A program made the translations under genes and the position numbers. The notes beneath the pieces are model-generated. The model had not been told where the DNA came from. It worked only from the letters and a program-made list of their open reading frames with translations, and searched no databases. A stretch of DNA of 64,000 nucleotides from Cornus controversa (taxonomy: Eukaryota; Streptophyta; Magnoliopsida; Cornales; Cornaceae): positions 14,758,501 to 14,822,500 of the forward strand of contig CM048845.1 of the NCBI GenBank assembly GCA_026545225.1, given 5' to 3'. Below, piece after piece: positions 46,641 to 57,423 of the stretch (position 1 is its first letter; every line of letters starts with the position of its first letter).

Positions 46641-46824
46641 ATGACATATCAAGACTTGATTTATTAGAATGAGTTATGTCCAATTTTCGTGAAAATAATA
46701 GAAAATTGAGATTGTATGATCAGGTGGTGGTTATAGCGTGAGGGTGATCTCACGGGTTCACACTCGGGATTCGGGTCGGTCCGGGGGAGTCCCGGCGGTC
46801 CGGGTTCCGGGGCGTGACAATATA

Positions 46825-47416
46825 TATAAATAACTTGATTTTATTGTGTACTAATTCATAACATAGAAGTAATTCTTCTAGACATACTGTGACAGTTGGG
46901 ATTCTAGCTATTAATAAAGAAACAAACCATAATAGCATGACAAAACCTACCAGCACAAGTAAAGTTAAAAATAAGTCCAAAATGAAACTCTCTAAAAATT
47001 AGAAAATATAGAATAAGAAATCTAGCAATCAAAAACTAAATACAAAAAATCAGAATAATTCAAGTCCGTATGGACTTTTAGCAAAAATTATGAAATATTT
47101 GTCAGTTCTAAAAATGCGATTTTGAGATTTCGAGGTCCTAAACGATTGAATTCGGCCGAAAAATAAGGAACATGCTAATTTTTACAAGTTGATCCATTTT
47201 CAATCTGAAATGGGTCTTATCGGATCGAAACAGACTTGTCGAAATTGTCTTGAAAATTTATGCCAACTTGTTGGCCTGTTTTCGAACGAAAATAAGTATT
47301 TTCGAATCAAAATGGAATTGTTGAAATTGTCCCAAAATTTTGTGTCACCACATTCTTTTGCACTTTTTGTGGTCCAAACAGGTCGGCATGTAGGCTTCGA
47401 CAATTAATTCTACACG

Positions 47417-47451
<35 letters not shown>

Positions 47452-48440
47452 TTCTATGGAGAGAGAGTTTAAGAGAGAGAAATGTATTTACTTGGAACAG
47501 ATAGTGTGACTGTTTATTCGTGGCAGTGTATAATTGAATCCACATTTTTGGGGAAGAGGAGGGATGCAATTAGGATCACTGTAAACCACTCATCTTTAAT
47601 TTTCTCTAATTAGTAGTAGGATTTCAGATGACCAGGTATATATATATATATAGGCGTTGTATTAGTTCGGTTTCTCTACCTAGTAGTTACTACCACGTAG
47701 TTAAAGTATCTATTGAACTCTCATTTCACCATTTCATATCAATGCTATGGGTGTCAATGAAATGGCCAACAAAGAGTTGGCTAGACCAAATGGAACTTCA
47801 ATCTTACCGAATAGTAGTCTATATATTTTCTCATTAAATTGGGTTTTGTGGAATCAAGCCATTGGAGCAGTGGATTTTAATTGTTTTTGACCGTTTTTTA
47901 ATTCTATGTTGAATTTGAGTCAATTTGATTTGAATTTTATAGATTATTATCACCGGCACTCCATGCCTGGGGGAATCCCATCACTAATAACTCTCTATTT
48001 CATATTATTTTCTAAAATAGCAAGGAATTGAGTTTTACTATTGGTGGGATTTCTATAAATATGGAATCCCCGGAATACTCAATAATTACTCCAAGAGTTG
48101 GGCAGACCAAATGGAACTTCTATCCCCCCAAATAGTCTATAGTTTCCCAATAAAACATATGAATCTATATAGATATTATATATACTTAGATTTAGTTTAA
48201 TGGATTGATTGATATAGATATTAATTTTTTTAATTTGAAATTATGTGTAAAATTGAAATTTTAGGTTTGCACAATAACATTTGATTAATTTTGTAATTTT
48301 TTAATTTAATAAATTTGCAATTTTTCAATTTTAATTTTGTAAATGCATAATATTTAAAAATCATGCTCTGTCTCTACTCCTCAAAAATCTATACAGTTTT
48401 AAAAGTAAAATATATTAGTCAATAATTTATTGATTAGCTA
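46825..48440. repeat. mTERF upstream flank, module C
   Basis: No gene is visible. It is collinear with 9890-11300 (module B) and in part (47311-47620) with 1-250 (module A). A TA microsatellite is at 47417-47441. A segment at 47946-48095 replaces unlike sequence in module B. Confidence 0.75.
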
Positions 48441-49756
48441 TCAGGACGGTTCCTCCATGTCTCTACTCCTCCAAATCCGATTATTAACACGGTTACTGAT
48501 CTCATTCAACAGGATTCACACTTGTGGAATTTGGAGTTGCTTCGATGTATCTTCAATATTAGTGACTCTCATCTTATCCTTTAAATTCCTATTCGCGAAT
48601 GTAGTGCCTCTGATCGGCGAGTTTGGGGCCTCACCTCATTAGGTCTTTTTTATGTCCAAATTGAATACAAATTGGCATATGAAATGGTGCATGGGCAAGA
48701 GGAGATGTCAGCAACAGGATCAAGCCTTTGACAGGAATTCCAATCGGGTTGGAAAGATATTTGGTGCCTTAAGACCTCTCGAAAACTTCATTTTTTTCTT
48801 TGGCAATGCTTTTATGATAGAGTCCCTATGGCTTTGAAGTTGTTTCAGAGACGTATTACTAAAGAGACTAAGTGTCCTGTTTGTGAGCTTGAGTTTGAAA
48901 CGTTATATCATGCTCTGTTTGGCTACTCTCATAGTCGCATGGTGTGAACAATTTCTCCGCTCTGAATTGATCTTGAGCATTTACTAGGTCAATCTTGGTT
49001 GCACCAATGAAAATTTCTTGTAGACGCTTGGGATAAGAGTGATTCTTCTGTCGATCTTTGTAGTATAGATTTTTTTTTTTTGTGGTCAATATGAAAAAAG
49101 GCATAATGATTGTTTATTTAATCATAAACAGTGGTCCCCTCATGAAATAGTCCAAAAGGCCGTTGATAACTTTTTTATTTTAAGGAAGCCTCCAACTTTG
49201 ATTCAATTTTTCATCTAGTCTTGAATCCACCAAACTTGGGTCCTGCTCATTAGACCCTTCTTCCCTAAGGGATTGTCAACTAAATGTGGACACAGCTTCT
49301 TCTCAATTGCATCATCATTGTGGTGGTAGTTTGGTTCGTTTTCTTTCAAAACGTTTCTTATGCAGAAGTGGCTAATGTTTTGATCTTAAGGCATGGTTTG
49401 AAGTTTATCGATGGTTGGAGGTATAGGACTGCAATTGCTGATTGCAAATCCATCTTTCTCCTTCACCTCTTTGAAACCATGGTAGTGAAAGATGTTAAAT
49501 TTTTAAGAAGGTCCTTCCAGCATTTAGCTTTACCGTGGATCCTTTGGTTGCAATTGTGTGGCACATGAGATTGCTGGTTGAGTCTTTCTTTTGTGGCACA
49601 TGAGATTGCTGGTTGAGTCTTTCTTTTCAAATGATCTTCTTCTTTTAAGATCTCTAATCCTCTTGAATTCCATTTCTCTGCCTTCTGTTCTTAGCTTTGT
49701 AGTATTTGCTTTTGATAAAAAAAAATAATAATAATAATAAAATAAAATAAATCAAA
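48441..49756 (+). mobile_element. 5'-truncated LINE (L1-type) remnant
   Basis: The 3' part of a plant non-LTR retrotransposon ORF2. An RT-associated zinc-binding region lies near 48780-48935 (LKLFQRRITKETKCPVCELE, then YHALF), followed by an RNase H-like region (about 49290-49600) with VAHEIAG near its end. Multiple stops and frameshifts are present. It ends in an A-rich tail (49718-49755). It replaces about 210 bases of module B flank and ends just before the conserved proximal mTERF region. Its 5' limit is approximate. Confidence 0.8.
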
Positions 49757-49766
49757 GAGCCCAGAA

Positions 49767-50030
49767 GCACGGTAATTAAGTAGGTCCCACATATTTGTAT
49801 ATAGGTTTTCCGGCGGATCAGTACTGGTCCAAGTTAAACGACATCGTTTAAGGCTCTATGTAATGTTTCTTAAAAATGTTCACCGATACTTTCTAGGGTT
49901 TTCCTGTTTGATCAAAACAAACCCAAATGAAGACGCAAGCCATTTCAAAGCACAGAAGCATATAATCTCGACTCTCAAATCTGGTAAGTTTATATATACA
50001 AATATATATATACACATAGATATCAGTTCA
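49767..50030 (+). promoter_or_regulatory. Conserved proximal upstream region of mTERF (module C)
   Basis: It matches 11525-11785, including the block from cagaagcacggtaattaag, and the palindrome taaacgacatcgttta at 49835-49850, 196 bases before the start codon. A LINE tail lies directly upstream, so longer-range control sequence differs from module B. Confidence 0.45.
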
Positions 50031-51401
50031 ATGATTCATTTTATTGGCAGTAGACTTCAACATACAAGGCATATTGCTTCAATTACATGCCATGTATATT
50101 TATTTTCAACTTCATCAGTCAGTCCCATCTGGAATAGTTCAAATTCAACAGACCCACAATCTCTTACAGTCTCTTACCTATTAAACTCATGTGGGTTGTC
50201 CTTAGAATCAGCCATTTCAGCTTCTAAGAAGCTCCAATTTGAAAAAACTGACCAACCGGACTCAGTCTTGAACCTTTTGAAAACCCATGGTTTAACTCAG
50301 ACTCATATAAAAAATCTGATAGCAAATCGTCCTCTGATACTTCTAGCTGATCCACTCAAAACCCTCAAACCCAATATTGAGTTGTTTGAATCTTTAGGAC
50401 TTGCTGGCACTAACCTTGTAAAAGTGCTCAAAAAAGAGCCTCGTGTGCTTGAAACTGATGCACATACAGTTGTTGGGCTTTTCAAAACTTATGGTTTCAG
50501 TGAGAAGCAAATTTCAAGCTTAACCATGAAGCGTCCAACAATATATTTATTCAATGCAGACAAAAACTTTAAGCCAAAGTTGGAATATTTCAAATCTTTG
50601 GGCTTTTCAGATGAAGAAATTGCACAGATATTGTCATCCGAACCTTCTATCCTTCAAAGAAGCCTTGAAAACCAAATCATACCTTCTGTTCAAGTCATTA
50701 GACGCATTGTTGGCACCAATAAGGATATCTTGAAAACAATCAAAAGGTGCTATAGAATACTTGAAATTAATTTGGAGCAGGTGCTGGAACCAAATATTGC
50801 AGTCTTGTTGAATCATGGTGTACCTAAGTCAAACATTATAAAATTGTTTATGATTGAACCAAGGTCCCTACTTTTAAGAGGTTATCAATTAAGTGAGGTG
50901 GTCAGCAAAGTTGAAAAAATGGGTTTTGATCCCACACAACTGTTATTCGTGTTAGCCATACGTTCAATTGTAGTCATCCACAAATCACTTTGGGAGAAAA
51001 AAATGGGAGTTTTTTCTAGTTTTGGTTTGTCAGAAGGTGACATTATTGCAGCATTCAAGTTACAACCAATGTGTATGCTTTCTTCAGAGGATAAGATCAG
51101 GAAAGTAATGGGCTTCTTTATTAATCAGCTGAAATTGAAGCCTAAAATGATTTCCAAGAATCCAATTCTTTTGCTACTTAGCTTGGAGAAGAGAACTATT
51201 CCAAGGTGTTCAGTTCTGCAACTTTTGACGATGAAAAATCTGATCAAAGGAGATATGAGTTTAATTTATACACTTAAAATGCCTGAAAAGAAGTTCGCGG
51301 AAAGGTTTGTGAGCAAGTATCAAAATGTTATTCCTGAAGTCGTTGAGGCACGTCAAGGCAAGATACAATTTCAAGGGTTTCCCATTAATTTAAGAACATG
51401 A
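50031..51401 (+). CDS. mTERF-family organellar protein (module C)
   Basis: 456 residues, same length and start as the module B protein and about 96 percent identical. The presequence-like start MIHFIGSRLQHTRH and the mTERF repeats are unchanged for the first 80 percent. Nineteen differences were counted, 12 of them after about residue 350, including P for A in LKMPEKK and T for M in LQLLTMKN. The open frame extends upstream to 49863 with a non-conserved N-terminus, so the shared methionine is taken. Family role: organellar gene expression through nucleic-acid binding. No stop or frameshift suggests decay, so both copies may be functional. Confidence 0.93.
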   Translation: MIHFIGSRLQHTRHIASITCHVYLFSTSSVSPIWNSSNSTDPQSLTVSYLLNSCGLSLESAISASKKLQFEKTDQPDSVLNLLKTHGLTQTHIKNLIANRPLILLADPLKTLKPNIELFESLGLAGTNLVKVLKKEPRVLETDAHTVVGLFKTYGFSEKQISSLTMKRPTIYLFNADKNFKPKLEYFKSLGFSDEEIAQILSSEPSILQRSLENQIIPSVQVIRRIVGTNKDILKTIKRCYRILEINLEQVLEPNIAVLLNHGVPKSNIIKLFMIEPRSLLLRGYQLSEVVSKVEKMGFDPTQLLFVLAIRSIVVIHKSLWEKKMGVFSSFGLSEGDIIAAFKLQPMCMLSSEDKIRKVMGFFINQLKLKPKMISKNPILLLLSLEKRTIPRCSVLQLLTMKNLIKGDMSLIYTLKMPEKKFAERFVSKYQNVIPEVVEARQGKIQFQGFPINLRT

Positions 51402-52720
51402 ATGGTTGTAATATTTGTGGAATTTAAGAACAACTTTACTATCATGTATTACAACAAGTCCATAGCAAATAATGTTGGGAGCTTACATGCTAGTTGTATT
51501 GGGTAGCGGCAGTGGCACTATAAAATACAGCTCAGGAGAAGTTCCCTTAACATCCATTTGTTCTGAAGGAGAAATGGCGTCAATTGAAGGATTGTAAAGA
51601 CCTATAAACCAAGGCATTTTGTAAAAGTTTGCTTTTTATGCTTTAAGATTGATTTAGTTCAATTTGTACAATTTAAGCATCATTCTGTTGTTCTTTTTCG
51701 ATGATATTTTGACGATTCAATTTGTTTCATCCTAATCTTTTTTACTTGAACTACTGGGTTCGTTGGTTTGCATTGACCCATATGAGTTGTAATTTTGTTC
51801 CTGTAATGTGCCTTCGCTGCATAGCACATTGTACAGAGCTGTCATTTTCTCAAATAACATGCTTGATCAACTCCACTTTCAGAAGCTTCCAGCTTGATTA
51901 TTTGAGTTTATCAACTAATCATAAAATTATTTGACTTCTTCAGAGAGCTTGTGGTTTGATGGGCGTTATTGTATCCTATGCATGGTGCCTGTTTCAGGGG
52001 CTTAAGCCCAGCTCCATTGCATAGGCGTTGCCATCATCTATCGACTAAAAAGGTATGATAGTGTGGACATCCTTTAATGCCTGAAGTACATTTTTTTTTT
52101 ATTCAGCTGACAAAAAACTGCACGCTCCCAACCAGCTGAATTGCACTTCATTATCAGTGATTTTCTTATATTGGGAGGCATCTCTTACCTTGGCGTCTTT
52201 CTTGTTCATTTTGAACATTCTCAGTCTCTCTCCTCTATTTCCCTGTACCCTCTCTAAGTTCCGTAGCTTTTCTCCAGAGTGTACTGGGAGCTGAGAGTTT
52301 TGCTCAGCCAGAACCAAGATGCTATTGTCTCCCGATGTTGGCATTTGACCATCTCCATTCTCCAATGGTTACATTCTCTTCAATTCTGCATCGCCCAACC
52401 TCTGTTTTTAAGATGGATGTTGTGACACGGTTGAGTGGAGTTTAGCCTGTGGAAATTTACACACAATAGGCGTACACACCATAGGAGAAGCATTTATGTG
52501 GTTTGGCCTTTGGCCTATGTCCATCATAGAAGACGGACAAAGAATTTCAATATATAAATATATGAAATTTAGATTTTATTATAATTTTGGATGGTCTGTC
52601 TGGGAAGATGATGTTCCTGCCTACTAATTTACTCTGTGACATGGGCTGCCTACTCAATCCTTGACCAGGTATGCAAATTTAAATGAATAATTGAAAAATT
52701 GTTTTTCTTTAATATTAGCA
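51402..52720. repeat. mTERF downstream block, module C
   Basis: No gene is visible. It is collinear with 13157-13834 and 31450-31650 (module B) and 6729-7820 (module A), and is the most complete of the three downstream blocks. Confidence 0.75.
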
Positions 52721-53076
52721 AATAAATATATGGCTAGTGATTTACCCAAAATAAGAAAATGAACAATCGCTAATGAAAGTGGTAACTAATTTCAATTAGA
52801 ATTACTCAAAATGAAAAGCAATATAACTGTAATTATATATTATGTCACAACAAGATATAAAATTTAGACTTTGTTATAAATCTGTGGAACAATGTTATCA
52901 TGGTACAAATGCAGATGGGACCAAAAGGCCTAGCGCTAGGAGATCCCAAAAGGGTCCGCCAGATTATAGAAAGCACAAGGACACAAAATCTGACTGCATT
53001 TTTACAGTGAACATAGAGCCTTGGTTCAGGTGATAATGGAGTGAGGTGAGAGGTAGGTTATATATATATATATATA
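52721..53076. other. Spacer with unit repeated at 53305
   Basis: No gene is visible. The segment gccttggttcaggtgataat to gagaggtaggtta (about 53019-53059) is repeated at about 53322-53365. The MITE and microsatellite lie between the copies. Confidence 0.6.
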
Positions 53077-53254
53077 GAGTAATGATTTCTTGCTCACCGG
53101 TGAGCAAGAAATTTTCTACACACCAAGTACGGTAATAGTTGGATATGATCTAAGTGTAAAAAAGGTAACTTTCAAAAATCATTGCAATCATATCTAATGG
53201 TTACCATACATGGTGTGGAAGAATTTCTTGCTCACTGGTGAGCAAGAGATCATT

Positions 53255-53256
<2 letters not shown>
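53077..53256. mobile_element. MITE with palindromic terminal arms (about 180 bp)
   Basis: The left arm TTTCTTGCTCACCGGTGAGC continues AAGAAA. The right arm is TTTCTTGCTCACTGGTGAGC continuing AAGAGA. Each arm is itself a palindrome, and together they form the terminal inverted repeat (about 36 bases from taatgattt..). The element lies inside TA repeats, so TA target duplications are likely but not provable. It has no coding capacity. Confidence 0.75.
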
Positions 53257-53262
<6 letters not shown>

Positions 53263-53291
<29 letters not shown>

Positions 53292-53364
53292 AGAGAGAGA
53301 GAGAGAGTAATCAATGAACATATAGCCTTGGTTCAGGTGGTAATGGAGTGAGGTGAGAGGTAGG

Positions 53365-53404
<40 letters not shown>

Positions 53405-53415
53405 AGAGAGAGAGA
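53263..53415. repeat. Paired (TA)n-(GA)n microsatellites
   Basis: Two TA tracts (53263-53289 and 53367-53401), each followed by TTGAGAGAGA runs, in a duplicated context. This is the counterpart of 7877-7960 in module A. Confidence 0.9.
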
Positions 53416-53718
53416 GTAATGATATTCATAATGAAGAGTTTGAACGAAATGGTAAGTTGAATTAGATGCACTCAATTGGGTTCCACATCACTCTTTCATT
53501 TCGTAGAAGTGAACTCTTATTCTTACAAAGCAAATACCATTTCCTATTTATTTGTCCCGTGGACTTATGCTTCTTAATTATAGGTCGCTACGTTGTTCCC
53601 AAGGACACTCAACTGGGTTCCATATCACTTTCACTAGAGTGTATCTACCTTTGGCTCCTCATTTTCTTCAAACTTTTCCGCCTTAAAATCATTATTCATA
53701 TTTATACAAAGCAAATTT

Positions 53719-54100
53719 TCAAGCACCTTCTTCTTGAAGAAGTTGTAATTTGATGTTTCAGTTGTAATTTGATGTTGCTCAACTTTACCACCATATCTTT
53801 GATATCGATCCTCTTGTCTAGCAATTCTTCAAAACACTCCAAGCCTAATTCCATGATAGACAAAAGATGACTTTCTCTGGCTTCCACATCTCCTCCTCCA
53901 TTGTCTGCCCTTAATAAATTGACATCTACAACTTCCATTACTCTATCTCGAACAGATGCATTCACACATTGCCTCAAACTCAGTTCTCCACCAAACATCT
54001 CATCAGTTGGTTTCTTTCTCGTAAATGTCTCCAACAACATTATCGATCCCATAACTTTATATATTACCTTTTGTGGAAACTCTTTCTCCAGAACCATACT
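53719..54100 (-). pseudogene. LRR receptor-like kinase last exon, pseudogene (module C, minus strand)
   Basis: On the minus strand, after an acceptor atttggcag, it encodes the end of an LRR-XII receptor kinase: MLLETFTRKKPTDEMFGGEL, later RVMEVVDVNLLRADNGGGD and IMELGLECFEELLDKRIDIK. The kinase frame is open to near the end, where a duplication of about 17 bases (catcaaattacaact) shifts it past the normal terminus. The module A copy (8261-8624) keeps the original end. No upstream kinase or LRR exons precede it on this strand, so it is an orphan exon. Confidence 0.8.
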
Positions 54101-54726
54101 CTGCCAAATATTCATAAATTGGACCAGAAAAATTAAAATCAATAATAATTTTGCATTCAAATTCCTTTTAAAAAAGGAACAAAATATTGCAATTGTTCTA
54201 CAAAAGTATATGAGTATCAAATATATCCACTGAGGAAGCTCGAGAATCTCCTTTCTTCATAGTTGTTAAGGGAGCATGGGTTCAAGTTGAGATCAAAGCT
54301 TTGAGTTTCAGCTAAAACTCACTAACCTGATGCCAAGTCAATGGAACTGTTAATTTGTGCCCTTTTTTTTTTTGTATTCATTCATTTTTGCCAACATAAA
54401 AAATAACTACTACCTACTGAACGGAACTTTAGGCATTTCTAGATGGAATATGACGATAAAGTTAGAAATTGCACGTTGACTGAACCCTTGACATCTTTCT
54501 GGACAATCAACAGAGTCATTAAGAATTTAAAGTTTTGATCATTTAAAATTCAAGTGCATTCTGGCTACGCAATCATGGATATTATTAATCTATTTCAAGT
54601 TAATTTTCTTTCTTTTAGTGATTGATTGAGTGATAGAAGAGCTCTTGAAGTTTATAGAAGAACAGCAAGAATATATCAGTGATTGGTAAATATTCACGTC
54701 TCTGTGTATGGGAACAATTCGATCTA
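54101..54726. other. Spacer between oppositely oriented kinase fragments
   Basis: 54101-54330 is collinear with 8625-8860 in module A. The rest shows no gene. Receptor-kinase intron remnants are likely. Confidence 0.5.
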
Positions 54727-55600
54727 ATGGAGAGATTTTACTTTTACATGCAGAGTCTATTAGGAGTGCTGGTAGCACAGTTGTGCATAATTTGTTTCCT
54801 CTCTCAAACTTCACAGACCAATCCGCTCTCCTTGCCTTCAAGAATGAGATCAAGCTTGACCCAAACAATGGTATTGGGTAGTAATTAGAGCAAAACTACC
54901 AACTTCTGCAAGTGGGTTGGTGTGACCTGCTGTACCCTCAGACGAAGAACGAGGGCTTTGCAGCTAGGTGGCATGGGACTACAAGGAGCCATCTCTCCTT
55001 GTGTTGCCAATCTCTCCTTCCTTGTGACTAGATCTTCGAAACAACAGTTTCCATGGTCTCCTTTAACACATGAGATTGGACGTGTGGGTCGCCTCAAATA
55101 TCTCATTCTACAATTCATCTAGATGGAAGGAAATTTTCCCCGAACACTAAACCAATGCTGAAATCTTGAAGTCTTGTCACTTGTGGAGAACAGTTTCAAC
55201 GGAGTTATAGCGAAAGAGTTAGGTACACTGCCCAAGCTCTATTTCCTTGGTCTGGGGAGCAATAATTTCATGGGTACAATCCCATCCTCTCTAGGCAACG
55301 TCACAACATTGCAGGTATTGGGGGTTGAACAAAATGTTTTCACAGGTTCATTTCCTTGGACTATCTTTAACAATTCTTCTTTACGTGGGATTAATCTATC
55401 CAACTAATAATAACATCTTCAGTAGTCTTCCAACAAATTCCAAGCTTGATAAATGTATCTCTCCCATCAACAATTGCAGGATTTGAGAGCTTACAAAGGT
55501 TGTTTGTTGATGGAAACAAGATCGAATGACTTATTCCTGATGAGATTTGCCATCTTTGCCAATTGGGAGAGTTATCTTTACAAGGTAATAATCTCCAAAA
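54727..55600 (+). pseudogene. LRR receptor-like kinase ectodomain, pseudogene (module C)
   Basis: It starts at ATG 54727 with a signal-peptide-like hydrophobic segment (LLGVLVAQLCIICFL). Then, in another frame, comes the N-terminal LRR cap (TDQSALLAFKNEIKLDPN, and CKWVGVTC near 54910). Further on are LRR units such as LPKLYFLGLGSNNFMGTIPS. Several stops and frameshifts break it, at least at 54882, 55120 and 55408. The family is the LRR-XII (EFR/FLS2-like) surface receptors. The transmembrane part and most of the kinase are missing before the exon at 56130. Confidence 0.82.
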
Positions 55601-56129
55601 TACATTTCATTTTATTTAAACATAAATTTCATTTTACTTTATGGTATGCCGAGGCTAGTATTTAAAGATAGAGTTAAGGATTCACGTACAGTTCTCCTCA
55701 ACATTAACACATAACTTGGATGAGTATGGGTTCTGACTCGGTTAGTCTAATTATATATTTAGTTCCGCCATTGTCAACCACTCAAGGGAAGCAAAGAACT
55801 TTCAATGACTCGTATTATATATTTATATGCTTGGTTTAGACCATTGAATTTTAATCTTATCTAAATATAACTGCAGTGAATACACAAATGCTTGGTTGTG
55901 ACTTACATGGTAGGACTGAAAATGAAATGCAACACAGTAGAGTCAAGCTTAGCTCACTAGTTGATTTTCTTTTGTTTCTTTCTATCTTTCATTTTTTTTT
56001 CCCCAAAACAAGCATATCTTTCATAAACAAGTCAAAGAATACTTTTCCACAATATAGTTTTTACAAGGTGACCTATGAAATTTGTCAAATTTTCACTATG
56101 CTTCTTGAAATATTTTAATTGTTTGATAG
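55601..56129. other. Intron-like remnant before the kinase last exon, module C
   Basis: It is collinear with 8830-9281 from about 55690. No gene is visible. It ends with the acceptor-like ttgtttgatag. Confidence 0.55.
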
Positions 56130-56300
56130 AGTATAGTTCCGAAGGAAGAGTGTCTACGAAATATGATATTTATAATCACGGGATAATGTTGTTGGAGATG
56201 TTTACAAAAAAGAAGCCCGCAGATGGCGTGTTGGCTGGAGAGCTGAGTTTGAGGCAATGGGTGAATGCATCACTTCCGGACAACGTAGGGAAGTTGTGAA
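56130..56300 (+). pseudogene. LRR receptor-like kinase last exon, pseudogene (module C, plus strand)
   Basis: It encodes EYSSEGRVSTKYDIYNHGIM, then LLEMFTKKKPADGVLAGELSLRQWVNASLP, in an open frame to about 56299. A frame change in NVGKL* follows, then a 150-base insertion at 56316 separates it from the remaining tail (about 56475-56520). It belongs with the ectodomain pseudogene at 54727. Confidence 0.78.
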
Positions 56301-56315
56301 TGGTTACTTGTTGGG

Positions 56316-56465
56316 AGAAGATCTACAATACACCTGTTGTAAATACATCGAGTGAATTTAAATCTCGTGTGTATAATATGCATGGTGGGTCTCATCGCGC
56401 GTGTACAATAGGCAAGGTTAAAATTCACCGGGTGTAAATATATTGAGTGTATTATAGGGGTACTC
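56316..56465. mobile_element. Small MITE with 9-bp target duplication (Mutator-like)
   Basis: 150 bases flanked by CTTGTTGGG (56307-56315 and 56466-56474). The ends resemble an inverted repeat (ctacaatacac at the left, reverse complement ctataatacac at the right). Modules A and B lack it. A 9-base duplication fits Mutator-type insertion. Confidence 0.75.
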
Positions 56466-56882
56466 CTTGTTGGGCACACCAGATCCGAGCGAACCAGTGA
56501 ATGCATGCATTGTTCTTCATGATATGTATGCAATTATGCATTGGCATTGCACATAAATGCAATTTTTTGGTTTTATTGTTGTAATTCCATAAATGGGTAA
56601 ACTGAGAGTATATGCATGTAATTAGAGTGGTGTCAGCTTTCCTGCACACAGAGCTCGTAAACTTGCACATAGTTCATAGAAATATGTAGCTAGTGATTCA
56701 TTTTATATTGTACTTCTAGATATTACAAGAAGAGATTGGATTATTATCGATAAATAACTTAATTTTCATATAAATTGTCCAGTAGCGTGTTTTGGATGCG
56801 ATAGGACCTCACATGCACTGATGCACACGAGGCCTCAAATCAAAACTCAACCTCTCACTTGGTTCAATTAGAAGAGGAATAA

Positions 56883-57277
56883 TGCTTTGTTTGGTAGAAA
56901 GGAAAAAAATTAGAAGAAAGGAAGAGAATGAGGAATGGATGAGACATTCCTAAAAAATAGATTGTGTTTTTCTCTCTTTTTGTTTGATTGAAAGGAAGAA
57001 AAGAGAAACAGATAATACTTTATATTGTTTGTTAGGAAAGAAGGAAAGAAAAATAAGAAAAGTTTTGTAATTTAAAACATTTATAATAGTTTTGCTTTTT
57101 TTCTTTCATGTCTTCCGTCCAAATTTTGAAGAATAAAAATTTGTGAAAGAAGAAGGATGTCTCATCCATCTTCTTTTCTCTTCCCTTTTTGCATCCTCTC
57201 TACCAATCAAATAAAATTTGTTCATTTTCTCTTATCTTTCTGTCACCTCTCTTCCTTTCTTCCTACTAAATGAAGCA
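56883..57277. mobile_element. PIF/Harbinger-like MITE (395 bp)
   Basis: Ends TGCTTTGTTTGGTAGAAAGG and the reverse complement TGCTTCATTTAGTAGGAAG, flanked by TAA (56880-56882 and 57278-57280). Interior purine-rich on the left and pyrimidine-rich on the right. No coding capacity. Confidence 0.78.
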
Positions 57278-57335
57278 TAAGTATTTCAATTTTCACGTCA
57301 ATGAAGGAAAATAACTATAGCAAGGCTTGCATTTG

Positions 57336-57398
57336 GGATATATAGGTTCTTGTCTCGTTAAAAATCTATTGGAAAAGGGCTACACCGTCCATGCAACA
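57336..57398 (+). pseudogene. Fragment of an NAD(P)-binding reductase (DFR/CCR-like)
   Basis: 21 codons encode a Rossmann-fold start of the dihydroflavonol/cinnamoyl-CoA reductase type: GYIGS, then LVKNLLEKGYTVHAT. Nothing else of the gene is recognisable before or after, so this is a relic. Confidence 0.5.
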
Positions 57399-57423
57399 CG
57401 AGTAACTTTTAGCGAGTCATTAC

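Larger units (their letters stand above)
41961..46819 (+). mobile_element. Solo LTR of a large Ty3/gypsy element (4859 bp)
   Basis: It starts TGTAACGACCCGG and ends GTTCCGGGGCGTGACA, the same ending as gypsy element 2. It is flanked by ATATA (41956-41960 and 46820-46824). No primer-binding site, polypurine tract, gag or pol is found inside, so this is a single LTR left by recombination between two LTRs. The orientation follows from the end sequence. Inside are TA-rich tracts (42053-42235), a GC-richer leader-like part (42480-43640), a hAT MITE, and two tandem repeats. Confidence 0.85.

Noticed and set aside
53702-54220. Intact 172-codon minus-strand gene
   Set aside because: Its first part is intron translated through. 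The real content is one kinase last exon with a frameshifted end.
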